DNA from: an uncultured Alteromonadaceae bacterium
Lineage (GTDB): Bacteria > Pseudomonadota > Gammaproteobacteria > Enterobacterales > Alteromonadaceae
Length of the DNA stretch: 64,000 nt
Assembly (NCBI GenBank): GCA_947494925.1
Contig: CANLWS010000001.1
Location: 62,001 to 126,000, forward strand
Direction: 5' to 3'
Shown: positions 1-9,278 of the stretch, piece after piece
Layout: each line of letters opens with the position of its first letter
Position numbering within the stretch: position 1 is the stretch's first letter
The notes under the pieces: generated by a model
Seen by the model: only the letters and a program-made list of their open reading frames with translations
What the model was told of the DNA's origin: nothing
Database searches by the model: none
Made by a program: the position numbers and the translations under genes

Positions 1-140
1 ATTTTAGCTTCTTCAATTGTTGCAATCGGCACCTTGCCGTGATGTCGTTCAGAGGCGATAGTGGCAAGGCCAAACATGCTGACTAGACCACTTATGAGCA
101 TCCCGGCAATGAGTTTATTAGATTTGAAACTGCTGACCAT
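1..140 (-). CDS. Exported or membrane-anchored protein, 3' part outside window
   Basis: Only the first 46 codons are present, running off the left edge. ATG at 140-138 is preceded by AGGA with good spacing. The N-terminus has a basic start (MVSSFKSNK) and a hydrophobic stretch of about 17 residues (LIAGMLISGLVSMFGLATIA) followed by polar residues, which fits a signal peptide or N-terminal anchor. Too little is visible to name a family. It diverges from the CadC-like regulator at 379. Confidence 0.6.
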   Translation of the reverse strand, partial: MVSSFKSNKLIAGMLISGLVSMFGLATIASERHHGKVPIATIEEAK

Positions 141-222
141 TTGATATCCTTTTGGTGTTGGTTCTGATGTGTACAAAGTTGCTAAGCAAGCTACCTGTGG
201 CGGGTTACAAAGCAACTTAAAA

Positions 223-241
223 GTTCCAAAATGTTCCAAAA
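223..241. repeat. Tandem direct repeat GTTCCAAAA, possible operator
   Basis: GTTCCAAAA occurs at 223-231 and again at 233-241, so the copies are exactly 10 bp (one helical turn) apart. They sit in the 238-bp divergent intergenic region between the cut gene at 140 and the winged-helix regulator at 379. Binding by that regulator is inference only. Confidence 0.35.
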
Positions 242-378
242 CTACGGCAAATCTATATACAAACGGAGGGGGCTGAAGTTGGTACTATCGGGTCAGTAGC
301 AGCATAGTAAGTTGAAAGCATTTAGTGCCTCCAGTAAAAAGTTGTAAACTAGAGTCCGGTTAAATTTCGGAAGCATTC

Positions 379-2661
379 TTGGAACAAAGTCAGCGATATC
401 AATTGGGCTCATGGATAATTTGCCCCATGACTAATACCATCACGAATCAAGTTGATTCCCACTCTATCGATAATAAGAGCATGCAAGTGTTGCTGTTTTT
501 AATCGAACGTCAGGGTGTGCTAGTCACTAAAGATCAGATTTTTGAACATGTCTGGAAAGGCAAGTTTGTCACTGAAGATATCTTGTCAGTGACGGTGAGC
601 AAAATCCGTAAGGCACTGGGTGACAATGCTCGCAGTCCGAGCTTTATCAAAACACTGCCAAGCCAGGGTTACATTTTAATTGCCGGCGTCCAAAAAGTTA
701 ATGGCACTGAATCTCCCAGTCAAAACAAAATAAGTTCCTTAAGGTTCAGGCTAGGTGCATTGCTCTTGTTCGCATTGTTCAGTTTTGTAACCTATTTTAT
801 TGCCTCAGATGACGATGTCCCTGCTAGCCAACTGAGCATCAACTCCATCGCTGTATTACCCTTTGATGACCTGAGTTCAGAGCAGGACAACCAGTATTTT
901 ACTGATGGGCTGTCTGACGCCATTATCAATCAACTTTCGCAGATCAAGTCCTTAAGAGTCATTTCCCGCTATTCTTCTTTCACTTATCGTGGACAATATA
1001 ATGCCGCAGACATTGGCCAGGCATTGCAGGTCGAGACCCTGCTTGATGGAAGTGTTCAAACTATTGGGGATCAGATCAGAATTAATATCAGAATATTCAG
1101 CGCTGAAAATGGCCAACAACTCTGGTCCAAAACCTTTGATAGTGACAGTAAGGACATATTCACACTTCAAGACAATATCAGCGCCAATATACAGGCGTTA
1201 ATTCAGCCCGGTTATCCAGTCAGTCCAGAGCCTGCAAGGGCGGTCAATGCCCAGGCTTATGAATGGTACTTGATGGGGCAGTATCACTGGCGACAAAGGA
1301 ACCCTGAATCCCTGCTGAAAGCAGTGACCTATTTTAAACAAAGTCTGCAATCAGAACCTGATTATACCGAAGCACATGTAGGACTAGGCATAACCTACGC
1401 ATTTCTCCATACCTACGGAAACTGGAGCGAGAAGCGGGCAATAGATGAAGCGCTACCTCACATAAACAAGGCGTTAGTGCTAGCCCCTGACTCTGCAACA
1501 GCTTTAGCTGCAAAGGGATTGATTCTGACAGAAAAAGCGATTTATATGACCCGTTCAGGTCAGGGTGACCCATCTTTGTATCAACAAGCACAACAGGCTT
1601 TTCAGCGATCTCTGGAACTTGAAGACAACGCAACAACTCACCAATGGTATAGCGCATTATTAAGACGAATTGGAGATGAATCAGATGTTATTCAGCATCT
1701 GAACAAAGCGATCGAACTAAACCCGTTGTCTGCATCGCTTAAACGGTCATACAGCTTTCAACTGCAGTCAATGGGAAAACCAGACTCGGCGCAACGAATG
1801 TACCAAAAAGCACTTGCCCTGGAGCCTGACTATACCTCTCGGTACGTTGAGTCATCCAGGATAAATCGATATAGCCGCGACTCAATTGTAGAGATGTCTA
1901 TTTGGCACAAGGAAAATCCGGAACTTTTCACCAACTGCTCCAGTGATGAATATTGTGAGCATATGGTTTTCACGTACTTAAGTATTGGCGCGAACAGAGC
2001 TGCCGAAAACGTGTTGTCCAACATGGGACCAACACACTTCCACTTTCGAACGTCACTTAATGCCATTGCAGCCAGTGAAGAAGGAGACGAATTGGCAGCG
2101 TTACAAATCATAGAATCTTTTGCTCTGTGGAGTTCGAATAGTCGACGGCTTCTGCTTGATTATGCCGTCGCACAATTTCGAGCTGGGAAATTTGAACAAG
2201 CCCAAAACAGCTTGCTGCAGCTCTATCCACAGTGGGATGAGGAGCAATCAATCGTCCTGACCGACATCACCGCAGACAACTACAGAGCAATGGTGTTATA
2301 CGCTGCAACCCTATCAAAATTGCAGCGGCGAGCCGCAGCCGATACTTTGTTGCATAAGATCCAAGCTTTCCTCAGACTGGACAGAGTATTTGACAAAACT
2401 GAAGCAGAACTTACCCTGGCGGAAATCAATGCCCAATTAGGAAACAAACAACAAGCATTACTGCACCTGACTTCGGCACTAAATATGGGGTGGAGCGAGA
2501 CATACAGCAAAGAATGGTGGTCTCTGGAGAACAACCACCTTTTAACGCCAATGCATAACCAAGCTGAATTTCAGTTCTTGCTCAGGGAGCATCAGAAAAA
2601 ACGCGATGAATTGCGAGAAATGGTTATTCTTCAACTAAGCACAACGCCCCTTTCATCCTAG
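379..2661 (+). CDS. CadC/ToxR-type membrane-anchored winged-helix regulator with TolB-like and TPR regions
   Basis: A 760-residue one-component regulator. Residues about 8-105 form an OmpR/CadC-type winged helix (Trans_reg_C). A single membrane segment lies near 122-141 (LGALLLFALFSFVTYFIA). Residues about 150-275 resemble the FlgO/TolB-N-like domain found in adenylate-cyclase-linked TPR proteins (SIAVLPFDDLSSEQDNQYF...GLSDAII). The rest is TPR-like helical repeats. DNA binding would be cytoplasmic and the TPR sensor periplasmic. The start is TTG with GGAAG five bases upstream; no ATG fits the full winged helix. Family proteins of 600-800 residues are common in Alteromonadales. The target is unknown; the divergent neighbour is the obvious candidate. 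Confidence 0.85.
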   Translation: MEQSQRYQLGSWIICPMTNTITNQVDSHSIDNKSMQVLLFLIERQGVLVTKDQIFEHVWKGKFVTEDILSVTVSKIRKALGDNARSPSFIKTLPSQGYILIAGVQKVNGTESPSQNKISSLRFRLGALLLFALFSFVTYFIASDDDVPASQLSINSIAVLPFDDLSSEQDNQYFTDGLSDAIINQLSQIKSLRVISRYSSFTYRGQYNAADIGQALQVETLLDGSVQTIGDQIRINIRIFSAENGQQLWSKTFDSDSKDIFTLQDNISANIQALIQPGYPVSPEPARAVNAQAYEWYLMGQYHWRQRNPESLLKAVTYFKQSLQSEPDYTEAHVGLGITYAFLHTYGNWSEKRAIDEALPHINKALVLAPDSATALAAKGLILTEKAIYMTRSGQGDPSLYQQAQQAFQRSLELEDNATTHQWYSALLRRIGDESDVIQHLNKAIELNPLSASLKRSYSFQLQSMGKPDSAQRMYQKALALEPDYTSRYVESSRINRYSRDSIVEMSIWHKENPELFTNCSSDEYCEHMVFTYLSIGANRAAENVLSNMGPTHFHFRTSLNAIAASEEGDELAALQIIESFALWSSNSRRLLLDYAVAQFRAGKFEQAQNSLLQLYPQWDEEQSIVLTDITADNYRAMVLYAATLSKLQRRAAADTLLHKIQAFLRLDRVFDKTEAELTLAEINAQLGNKQQALLHLTSALNMGWSETYSKEWWSLENNHLLTPMHNQAEFQFLLREHQKKRDELREMVILQLSTTPLSS

Positions 2662-2683
2662 CTAGAGCGAATAATTAGACGAT

Positions 2684-3541
2684 TCATTTGTTCGGTCTTA
2701 GTGACTCGAAAATTTTGCTGTCGACCCAAAATGTATCGGAGTCTTCTTCATTAATTTTTCTGTTAAAGAAAAAGTATTTCCCGTCTGGCGAGACCACCCC
2801 ACCTGTGTCATTGACGGCTGTGTTTATTGTATCGCCTAAGTTAACGGCGTCACTCCAGGAACCATCCTGCTGTCGAAAGCTGATATACAAATCCGAATCG
2901 CCGTAGCCACCTGCCCGTTCGCTGTCCCAGATAATATAACTTCCATCTGGGGCGACGAACGGGTGTGCTGTCCATTTTCCAGAGTTTATTTCTTTGCCGA
3001 ATGCTTTAGGAGCTTGCCGAACCCCATCAATCAATCGGGAAAAACGAATGGTACCTATCTCTTCCCGTTCATCAAAAACGTAAGTACCATCAGCCGAAGC
3101 AGTCAGGACCATGATCGGGATGTCTGCAAACGGTGAACCTAGACTTTTTAGTCCTGACCAACCATTAGCAGTGCGCTTTCTATATTGATTGCCAGCATGC
3201 ATAGTCTTGCCATCAGGCGAAATAGAGCCGCCCAAGTGACGAGCAACTTCATACTCCCGCCATCGATTATTCTCGTATCTGAAAACGAACTTCGATGATT
3301 TTCCAGTTTTCTTATCGTACCTGCCAAAGTAGTACTCTTTCATGTCAGGTGTGAAGTGACCAGTCCAGTCACGAACACCTGTTGATACAACACCCGGAGC
3401 AAAAACTTCCGGCGTTAAACCTGGCGGTTTTTGCCCAATATAAGGGCCTTCAAGCACAGCTGGTTCATCTTGGCCAAAGCTTTCACAACTCAAAGTAAGA
3501 CCCGAAACTACCACAACTATTGACATCCAAACGCGTTTCAT
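2684..3541 (-). CDS. Exported PD40/WD40-like beta-propeller protein
   Basis: A 285-residue protein with an N-terminal signal peptide (MKRVWMSIVVVVSGLTLSC). A Cys at residue 19 could make it a lipoprotein, although the lipobox (TLSC) is not ideal. The body carries repeated PD40-type blades such as GGSISPDGKTMHAG, HPFVAPDGSYIIWDSERAGG and GGVVSPDGKYFFFNR, as in TolB-like propellers. It probably works in the periplasm, with no catalytic residues recognised. It is convergent with the regulator gene ending at 2661 and stands alone. Function unknown beyond the fold. Confidence 0.75.
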   Translation of the reverse strand: MKRVWMSIVVVVSGLTLSCESFGQDEPAVLEGPYIGQKPPGLTPEVFAPGVVSTGVRDWTGHFTPDMKEYYFGRYDKKTGKSSKFVFRYENNRWREYEVARHLGGSISPDGKTMHAGNQYRKRTANGWSGLKSLGSPFADIPIMVLTASADGTYVFDEREEIGTIRFSRLIDGVRQAPKAFGKEINSGKWTAHPFVAPDGSYIIWDSERAGGYGDSDLYISFRQQDGSWSDAVNLGDTINTAVNDTGGVVSPDGKYFFFNRKINEEDSDTFWVDSKIFESLRPNK

Positions 3542-3681
3542 GAAGCTTCCATTTTTATTTAGCAGCCTAAAAATTACACGCTGGCCAAATAAGTTAAATA
3601 AAAATCAGTCAGTTACACCAATAACTGGGGTGAACTGCGCACCAATAGTGTTATTTGGTTACTTGTTAGTAGAGACAGACT

Positions 3682-4506
3682 TTATTCTGGCTCAAAGCCA
3701 GAAGTAGCTTGAAATAGCGCATTCGTCCTAATGTATACAATCGCGTCTCCTAAACCCGTTATCTTGTGTGTCGACATTCCACTCGAACCAAAGTAACTCC
3801 CCGGTAGCAGGTGCTCCGTATCTTTTGGTTCCGCCGAGACATAATCTATTTTCCCTTTTATCACTACAGCTCTGAATTCAGATGCATTACTTGTAATCTG
3901 GACGTTAGAATCATCAGTCAGCTTTAATAAATAACCCTGTTCAGTATCCTGAGAACTGCTCTTCCACAAAAGCGACATTGCCAAGTTTCTGCCCATTAGC
4001 ATTGATGTCTGATCTTGCGTTAACCACACCAAATTAGAGGAATGGAGATTGACGGGATATTCTCCGTTATCAAACTTTTGCTTCGAAGGTTTGACGAGAT
4101 AAGGGCCGCTATCGATTTCAAGATAAATCATATTTGACTCACCATTGGCAGCCGTAATGTGATTTTGCCCCGCTGGCTGAGTCCAATATGAAGCTGTAGG
4201 CAACCACATATTTTCTGCTGTTGGATCATCATTGTGCATCAAGCCTTCAATCACTATCCCACGATAGGAAATGTTGTGAATGTGTGGAGGTGATGAAAAG
4301 CCTTTATTGAATTTTACCAGCATTCCAGTGGGCACGTCTTTCGTTCTATCACCCCACAAATCAGCAGCAGCCGGACTTTTATCACCGCGCAAAGGATTAA
4401 GATAACCCCATTCTACGTTTTCAGACGACACCACACTCCTCTCAGTCGAAGAAACTGTCGTAGAGACCGCTGAAACGACAATAGCTGTTAGTACTTTTAA
4501 AAACAT
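3682..4506 (-). CDS. Secreted DUF4437 cupin-like protein
   Basis: A 274-residue protein with a signal peptide. It has two cupin-like halves: one around residues 35-155 (PHIHNISYRGIVIEGLMHND, LPTASYWTQPAGQNHI) and a second from about 165 to 265 (LLPGSYFGSSGMSTHKI). This pattern fits DUF4437, a duplicated cupin family of unknown substrate. The histidines PHIH and the later GQNHIT are candidate metal ligands. It is the last gene of the minus-strand run starting at 8175, 71 bp after the MDR gene. Confidence 0.75.
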   Translation of the reverse strand: MFLKVLTAIVVSAVSTTVSSTERSVVSSENVEWGYLNPLRGDKSPAAADLWGDRTKDVPTGMLVKFNKGFSSPPHIHNISYRGIVIEGLMHNDDPTAENMWLPTASYWTQPAGQNHITAANGESNMIYLEIDSGPYLVKPSKQKFDNGEYPVNLHSSNLVWLTQDQTSMLMGRNLAMSLLWKSSSQDTEQGYLLKLTDDSNVQITSNASEFRAVVIKGKIDYVSAEPKDTEHLLPGSYFGSSGMSTHKITGLGDAIVYIRTNALFQATSGFEPE

Positions 4507-4577
4507 AATGTTTATATCCCTATTTGTGAGTAAGAGGAGGAGTACGTCATGGATATTCCTCCTTCAAGTATAACAAG

Positions 4578-5564
4578 CTAGATGCTAACAACGACTTTAC
4601 CCACTGCCTGCCCACTCGCCAATCGCTGATGCGCTTCACCAATTTCACTTAAACGAAATTTAGTAGCATCAATCACAGGTTTAAGTTCTCCTGCTTCAGC
4701 AATTTTTGTCAGTGTTTTGAGTACTTGTGCATGCTCTTCTCGCCGGTGATTATGAATCATGGGAATAAGCATAAACACCACATGTAGCGAGAGTCCTTTC
4801 ATGTGCGCCAATGTCAGGTCGAGTTCAACTAAAGAGACAGTGGAGGACACCTGGCCATTTAGGGCAGCCGCTTCGAAGGAATTCAGCATATTCATCCCCC
4901 CTATAGAGTCGAATACTACGTCAAACCCAACTCCGCCAGTGTGTCTCTGAACATAGTCTTCGACGTTTTCTGACAGGTAATCAATAGGCGTTGCCCCCAA
5001 ACTTTCGATCAAGGAAAGTTTCGAATCACCCGTCCCCGTAGAAAACACCTTAGCTCCCAAATGGCGCGCAAGTTGAACTGCAACGTGACCTACACCACCA
5101 GCACCTCCATGTACCAGTACATTTTGCCCCGGTTTAGTTCCCGCTCGCTTTAATCCTTCGTATGCGGTGATAGCAACGAGCGGAAGTGCTGCCGCTTCCA
5201 ACATAGTTAAGTTTTTTGGTTTTAGGGAAATTAAATTGACGTCAGCGATAATGTACTCTGCTAATGTGCCAGGCAGATCTCCGAGTCCACCTGCGCAGCC
5301 ATATACTTCATCACCGACTTTGTATCCATTAACTCCTTCCCCAATCGCATCAATGACACCCGCAAAGTCCATCCCTAAAATAGCGGGTGCGGCAGGAGAG
5401 AAAGGTAAATCCCCTCCCATCTGCCGAATCATAGTATCAACTGTATTAACGCTCGTAGCTGCAATTTTTACCCGCACATGTTCGGATTTCAGTTCAGGCA
5501 TAGCGACATCTGCCGCTTCAAAAACTTCAGGTCCTCCGAATTCATTTACAATCATTGCTTTCAT
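4578..5564 (-). CDS. Zinc-independent quinone oxidoreductase-type MDR alcohol dehydrogenase
   Basis: A 328-residue medium-chain dehydrogenase/reductase with a GroES-like N-terminal half (residues 1-130, MDFAGVIDAIGEGVNGYKVGDEVYG) and a Rossmann half with the dinucleotide signature VLVHGGAGGVGHVAVQLA near 145-165. The structural-zinc cysteine cluster of classical alcohol dehydrogenases is absent, placing it in the NADPH:quinone oxidoreductase/zeta-crystallin branch. Expected to be an NADPH-dependent enone or quinone reductase in the cytoplasm. It lies 35 bp after the enoyl-CoA hydratase gene in the same transcription direction, so probably in one operon. Substrate unknown. Confidence 0.88.
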   Translation of the reverse strand: MKAMIVNEFGGPEVFEAADVAMPELKSEHVRVKIAATSVNTVDTMIRQMGGDLPFSPAAPAILGMDFAGVIDAIGEGVNGYKVGDEVYGCAGGLGDLPGTLAEYIIADVNLISLKPKNLTMLEAAALPLVAITAYEGLKRAGTKPGQNVLVHGGAGGVGHVAVQLARHLGAKVFSTGTGDSKLSLIESLGATPIDYLSENVEDYVQRHTGGVGFDVVFDSIGGMNMLNSFEAAALNGQVSSTVSLVELDLTLAHMKGLSLHVVFMLIPMIHNHRREEHAQVLKTLTKIAEAGELKPVIDATKFRLSEIGEAHQRLASGQAVGKVVVSI

Positions 5565-5599
5565 ATTGCTTTCCTCTTTAGATAACCAAAGTCAATGAC

Positions 5600-6445
5600 T
5601 TAGTTAATTTCCTGAACTTTCATCACAAGCTCGTTCCAGTTGCGTTGATTTTCGATGTCATGCTCAAGTCCCTGTTCATCAGCAATCTGAAATCGTTTAA
5701 GTGCAGGTGTTTTGCTGGTTGCCTGATATAGCCAGTATGCTTCTGCTTTCAAGGCTTGTTCTATTGGCTTGTCAATCGATTCATACACCATTTGCTTACA
5801 GGCATTGATTGATTCGGCCGGGAACTGGGCTATTCGGTTTGCCAATGTATTTACATATTCATCAATTTCATCGGGTTCCAGCGCCTTGTTGATAGTGCCG
5901 ATTCGTTCTGCCTCATCCGCATCAAAGTCTTGGGCACTCAAGATGATTTCCATCGCACGGCCAAGGCCCGTCTGACGAGCCATTCGTGAGGCGCCACCTC
6001 CGCAAGGTAAAATGCCCATGCCCACTTCCATTTGCATAAACTTGAACTTACCACGCGCTGCAAAGCGCATATCAAGTGCCAGGGCCAGTTCGTGACCGCC
6101 ACCGCGGGCAAAACCTTCCAGTTTGGCGATGGTCGCCTGCGGTACTTTGCTGATCCGCTCACATACAGCCTGAAGGTCTAACAACTGGACTTCATCCCTT
6201 GATACCGCTTGGTCAGACATGTCTTTCAATAGCTCAGTGTCGTAATGGCAGACCCATATTTCGGGATTAGCAGACTGGAATATTACAACTTTGGTTGTCC
6301 GGTCGCGCTCTAGTCGCATAGCCAGGCTGTTCAGGTCAGCTAGCATTTCCTGACCTTGCACATTAACGCTGCCAAAGTCGAACGTGACGGTAAGAATGCC
6401 GCCGTTTTGTTTCGCTGTGAATGTTGTAAAACCTTCGTATTTCAT
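5600..6445 (-). CDS. Enoyl-CoA hydratase/isomerase (crotonase) family protein
   Basis: A 281-residue crotonase-fold protein. The oxyanion-hole region GFARGGGHELALALDMRFAA (near residues 111-130) and MEVGMGILPCGGGASRMAR are typical. Crotonases hydrate, isomerise or hydrolyse acyl-CoA thioesters in the cytoplasm; the exact reaction cannot be read here. It sits in the middle of the SDR-crotonase-MDR run on the minus strand, suggesting a short catabolic or tailoring pathway. Confidence 0.88.
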   Translation of the reverse strand: MKYEGFTTFTAKQNGGILTVTFDFGSVNVQGQEMLADLNSLAMRLERDRTTKVVIFQSANPEIWVCHYDTELLKDMSDQAVSRDEVQLLDLQAVCERISKVPQATIAKLEGFARGGGHELALALDMRFAARGKFKFMQMEVGMGILPCGGGASRMARQTGLGRAMEIILSAQDFDADEAERIGTINKALEPDEIDEYVNTLANRIAQFPAESINACKQMVYESIDKPIEQALKAEAYWLYQATSKTPALKRFQIADEQGLEHDIENQRNWNELVMKVQEIN

Positions 6446-6526
6446 AACAAATTCCTAAGTCGGGATTAATTGATAACCGACACCGTTGCGCCAGTTGTAT
6501 CATGGGGTGAAACTGCGTCGTACTCG

Positions 6527-7345
6527 TTAAACCTGGATGCCAGATTTATCCATAATTTTGTCCATTGCAGTGATTAGTGCTTCGCATTTACCATTGTTAA
6601 GCGCGTCGGGATGCGGTTGTGCCCAATCACCTATATCGTTATCAAAATAACGACCTGTAACCTTGGAAAACTCTTCATTTAGTGCCGCGCGAACCAATAC
6701 GTCTGCACCGATGTTCAAGTCTTTACCTTCTGAACCATAAGCTTGTTTAACCATTTTGCTTCCCAGGAAAGAAGCAGGATTAACAGCGATCAGCGCTGGT
6801 GCTTTCATGCCTAAGTTCTGGGCCAATTGAAAGGTCCACATAGTGATTGCAAGTTTGCTCTGGGCGTAAGCAGCACTGTCTGACAAAAGCTGATCACCGT
6901 TAAGTGCATCGAGACTCAATGGGGCCTGCGCTGCGGAAGACAGGTTCACGACACGACCAGTTTCGTCCATCACGGGCAACAGTGCTCTGGTCAACAGGTA
7001 TGGTGCCAGGGTGTTGACCACAAATCGTACGTCATAGCCGTCATGGGTTTTGCTGTTGGGCACTTTAAACACACCGGCATTATTGAGCAGTACGCTGATA
7101 GTCGAATACTTTGCCTTTACCTGTTCTGCCAGAAGTACAACCTGTGAGAGGTCTGACAAATCTGCGACAAAAGTATCCAATTCGGCGTCAGGAAACTGCT
7201 TTTCCAATGATTCCCTAACCTGTAACAACTTAGTCTCACTGCGCCCATGCAATAGCAGAACGTTATCTTTAGCCGCGAGTTTTTTTGCGGTTTCAAAGCC
7301 GATACCATCAGTGGCACCTGTTAACAAAATAGTCTTTTTCATCAT
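6527..7345 (-). CDS. Short-chain dehydrogenase/reductase
   Basis: A 272-residue SDR. It has the cofactor motif TGATDGIG at residues 9-16, NNAG in the middle of the Rossmann fold, and the catalytic YAQSK motif with the preceding Ser in VVNLSSAAQ. The layout resembles retinol-dehydrogenase-like NADP(H) SDRs. It lies between the CmcJ-like gene and the crotonase in the same direction (32 and 81 bp gaps), so it is probably co-transcribed. Substrate unknown. Confidence 0.9.
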   Translation of the reverse strand: MMKKTILLTGATDGIGFETAKKLAAKDNVLLLHGRSETKLLQVRESLEKQFPDAELDTFVADLSDLSQVVLLAEQVKAKYSTISVLLNNAGVFKVPNSKTHDGYDVRFVVNTLAPYLLTRALLPVMDETGRVVNLSSAAQAPLSLDALNGDQLLSDSAAYAQSKLAITMWTFQLAQNLGMKAPALIAVNPASFLGSKMVKQAYGSEGKDLNIGADVLVRAALNEEFSKVTGRYFDNDIGDWAQPHPDALNNGKCEALITAMDKIMDKSGIQV

Positions 7346-7377
7346 GCTGTTCCCAAGTAGGTTAGTTAAGTGACAAT

Positions 7378-8175
7378 TTAGTCATAGCGCACAAGAGTGC
7401 GTGTTTCGATGCTTTTCCGAGGCACGGATGAAGGCAGCTGTCCCACGACGTCCAACGCACTATGAGCCAGATAGGGCCGATCTTGATTGTCGTAAATATT
7501 GAAAATTGTCACTTCGTCGGGCGTCATATTAGACAGGTAGAACCATTCGTGATTGGGGTTGGCCGCGACGCCCAAGATTTGCCCTCGACGATCAGGATAA
7601 ATCAACTCAATCGTCATCCAATCTTCAGGAGCAATAGAACTGGGTCGTATGAACCCCAATGGTGAGCTGCTGATAGGAAACTCTATTGGACGCCAAAGAT
7701 TCACAAAGCCGAACTTGCCTTTTTGATATGCGTCGCCTAGTTCTTGCCCGAGCAAATCAATCAGACGCTGATTAGCTCCTTTGGCACTGTAGTCATTGTG
7801 AACATTTCGAGCAGGCTTACGTGCCGCACTCAGATCGTCAACGCGCACGGTGTGGTCAAACACCAACACTTCCTTGGCGCCTATGGTTCGGGTCAACAAA
7901 TCGGAAACTTCCTGGTTATAGTCGGGTTCCCAATCGCGCTCACCATCAAAACGTCTCACTTTGGTTGGCGCAAATTGAAAAGTTATACCGTCATCATCAA
8001 AGTTGACCTTACATGATTTTTCCCGCAGGTCTTTGACTTGTACTTTGGTGGCCACCAGCTCAGGTGAAACCAGATTGCCCTCTACTCCGTTTACATCAAA
8101 ACGAAATGCCTGAGGTTCATCCCGCGGTACGTGATAGTTTACAGATGCTGTTATGTTCACGGTTGCTCTCCCCAT
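7378..8175 (-). CDS. CmcJ/NvfI (AsaB-like) family putative oxidoreductase
   Basis: A 265-residue protein matching the CmcJ/NvfI/GA4-desaturase-type family. Recognisable family blocks are VHNDYS (about residue 125), FVNLWRPI (about 158), a HEWFYLSNMTPDEVTIFNIYD block and the late HSAL. The conserved HxD-like His/Asp and distal His fit a mononuclear iron centre of the Fe(II)/2-oxoglutarate type, although several family members have other roles. In fungi and actinomycetes these enzymes tailor secondary metabolites (for example cephamycin CmcJ). It is the first gene of the minus-strand run and diverges from the LysR gene at 8283 across 107 bp. Confidence 0.8.
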   Translation of the reverse strand: MGRATVNITASVNYHVPRDEPQAFRFDVNGVEGNLVSPELVATKVQVKDLREKSCKVNFDDDGITFQFAPTKVRRFDGERDWEPDYNQEVSDLLTRTIGAKEVLVFDHTVRVDDLSAARKPARNVHNDYSAKGANQRLIDLLGQELGDAYQKGKFGFVNLWRPIEFPISSSPLGFIRPSSIAPEDWMTIELIYPDRRGQILGVAANPNHEWFYLSNMTPDEVTIFNIYDNQDRPYLAHSALDVVGQLPSSVPRKSIETRTLVRYD

Positions 8176-8252
8176 CTTAGTAACTTCGTCGCCGGTTTGT
8201 GATTAAAGCAAGCATATTACTTTGGAAAAAATTGATAAATGGCGTATAAATG

Positions 8253-8270
8253 AAATCAGTATTCTGATTT
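8253..8270. promoter_or_regulatory. Inverted-repeat operator, likely LysR-type site
   Basis: AAATCAG-TATT-CTGATTT is a perfect 7+7 palindrome ending 12 bp before the LysR start codon, in the divergent promoter region with the CmcJ-like gene. A 14-bp core of the same site recurs in reverse orientation at 9265-9278. LysR proteins typically bind dyads in such divergent promoters; the assignment is inference from position and recurrence. Confidence 0.55.
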
Positions 8271-8282
8271 TAGAGATAATGA

Positions 8283-9191
8283 ATGAACACAAATGGCATA
8301 AAATTATTTGTTCTGGCTGCGGAGACCTTAAATATTAGCGCTGCGGGTCATCAGCTAGGACTCACTCCATCTGTTGCCAGTGCCTGGCTATCCAAGCTGG
8401 AATTGCAGGTGGGTGCAGACCTGTTTCACCGCAGCACCCGAAAAGTGACCTTATCCATTGAAGGCACCGAGTTTTTGCCCTACGCCAAAGAAATCCTGGC
8501 CCAACAAGAAGCTGCCCTCGTTGCATTGGGGCGTGGTAACCCCAATGTCAGTGGCACACTTCGATTTGCGGCCTCCAGTACCTTTGCTCAACGTTTTGTC
8601 GCACCTATACTTCCTGAATTTCTGGAGCGTTTTCCCGAAGTAAACGTCGAGCTCATGCTCTCAGACACACAGGTAAAACTGATTGAAGGCGGATTTGACC
8701 TTGCACTGCGCAACCTGGCTGCTGAAGACAGCAGTCTTATAGGCAGGCGTCTTGCGAGCGATACGCGAGTGTTATGCGCCTCACCTGATTATCTGAAGAA
8801 CCACGGCACGCCTCAAACGCCTGAAGAACTTGCCGAACATCAGTTATTAGTGTTTATGAATGCCAGGCCCAGGAAACTGATTTCAACCAATGGAATGGGA
8901 ACAGGCACTTTTCCCCCGGTTAACGTCAAACCCCGCGTGGTATGTGACGATGGCGCAAGTATGCGAATTTCTGCCAAGGCGGGAGTTGGGATTTGCATGA
9001 GTTCCATCTGGAATATTCATTCCGAACTCCGGGATGGCTCTTTGCTTCGTGTTCTGCCGGATTACCATATTGATGAGCAGGCAGCGGTATGGCTGGTTTA
9101 CCCAAAATCTAATGTACTCACAGCCAAGGTGCGCGTATTTATTGATTATCTGGTGGAGAAGATTGGCGACCCACCTGTATGGGAAAGATAA
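8283..9191 (+). CDS. LysR-family transcriptional regulator
   Basis: A 302-residue LysR protein with an N-terminal winged helix (residues 1-60: LFVLAAETLNISAAGHQLGLTPSVASAWLSKLE) and a C-terminal periplasmic-binding-protein-like effector domain (about 90-295). It is closest in style to the AaeR/DsdC-like group with short C-termini. It diverges from the CmcJ-SDR-crotonase-MDR run, so it probably controls it. The palindrome just upstream of its start and the second copy upstream of the dioxygenase gene suggest autoregulation and control of both flanks. Confidence 0.92.
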   Translation: MNTNGIKLFVLAAETLNISAAGHQLGLTPSVASAWLSKLELQVGADLFHRSTRKVTLSIEGTEFLPYAKEILAQQEAALVALGRGNPNVSGTLRFAASSTFAQRFVAPILPEFLERFPEVNVELMLSDTQVKLIEGGFDLALRNLAAEDSSLIGRRLASDTRVLCASPDYLKNHGTPQTPEELAEHQLLVFMNARPRKLISTNGMGTGTFPPVNVKPRVVCDDGASMRISAKAGVGICMSSIWNIHSELRDGSLLRVLPDYHIDEQAAVWLVYPKSNVLTAKVRVFIDYLVEKIGDPPVWER

Positions 9192-9264
9192 GAAAATTAT
9201 CAATTGTCACCCCTCAACAGGTAAGTACACACTACCCTACTTCCCAACTTATTATCTTTAAAAA

Positions 9265-9278
9265 CAGAATACTGATTT
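9265..9278. promoter_or_regulatory. Second copy of LysR-type site, upstream of dioxygenase gene
   Basis: CAGAATACTGATTT is the exact reverse complement of the first 14 bp of the palindrome at 8253-8266. It lies 114 bp before the GTG start at 9392. Exact recurrence of 14 bases on the other side of the regulator gene points to a shared operator. Confidence 0.5.
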
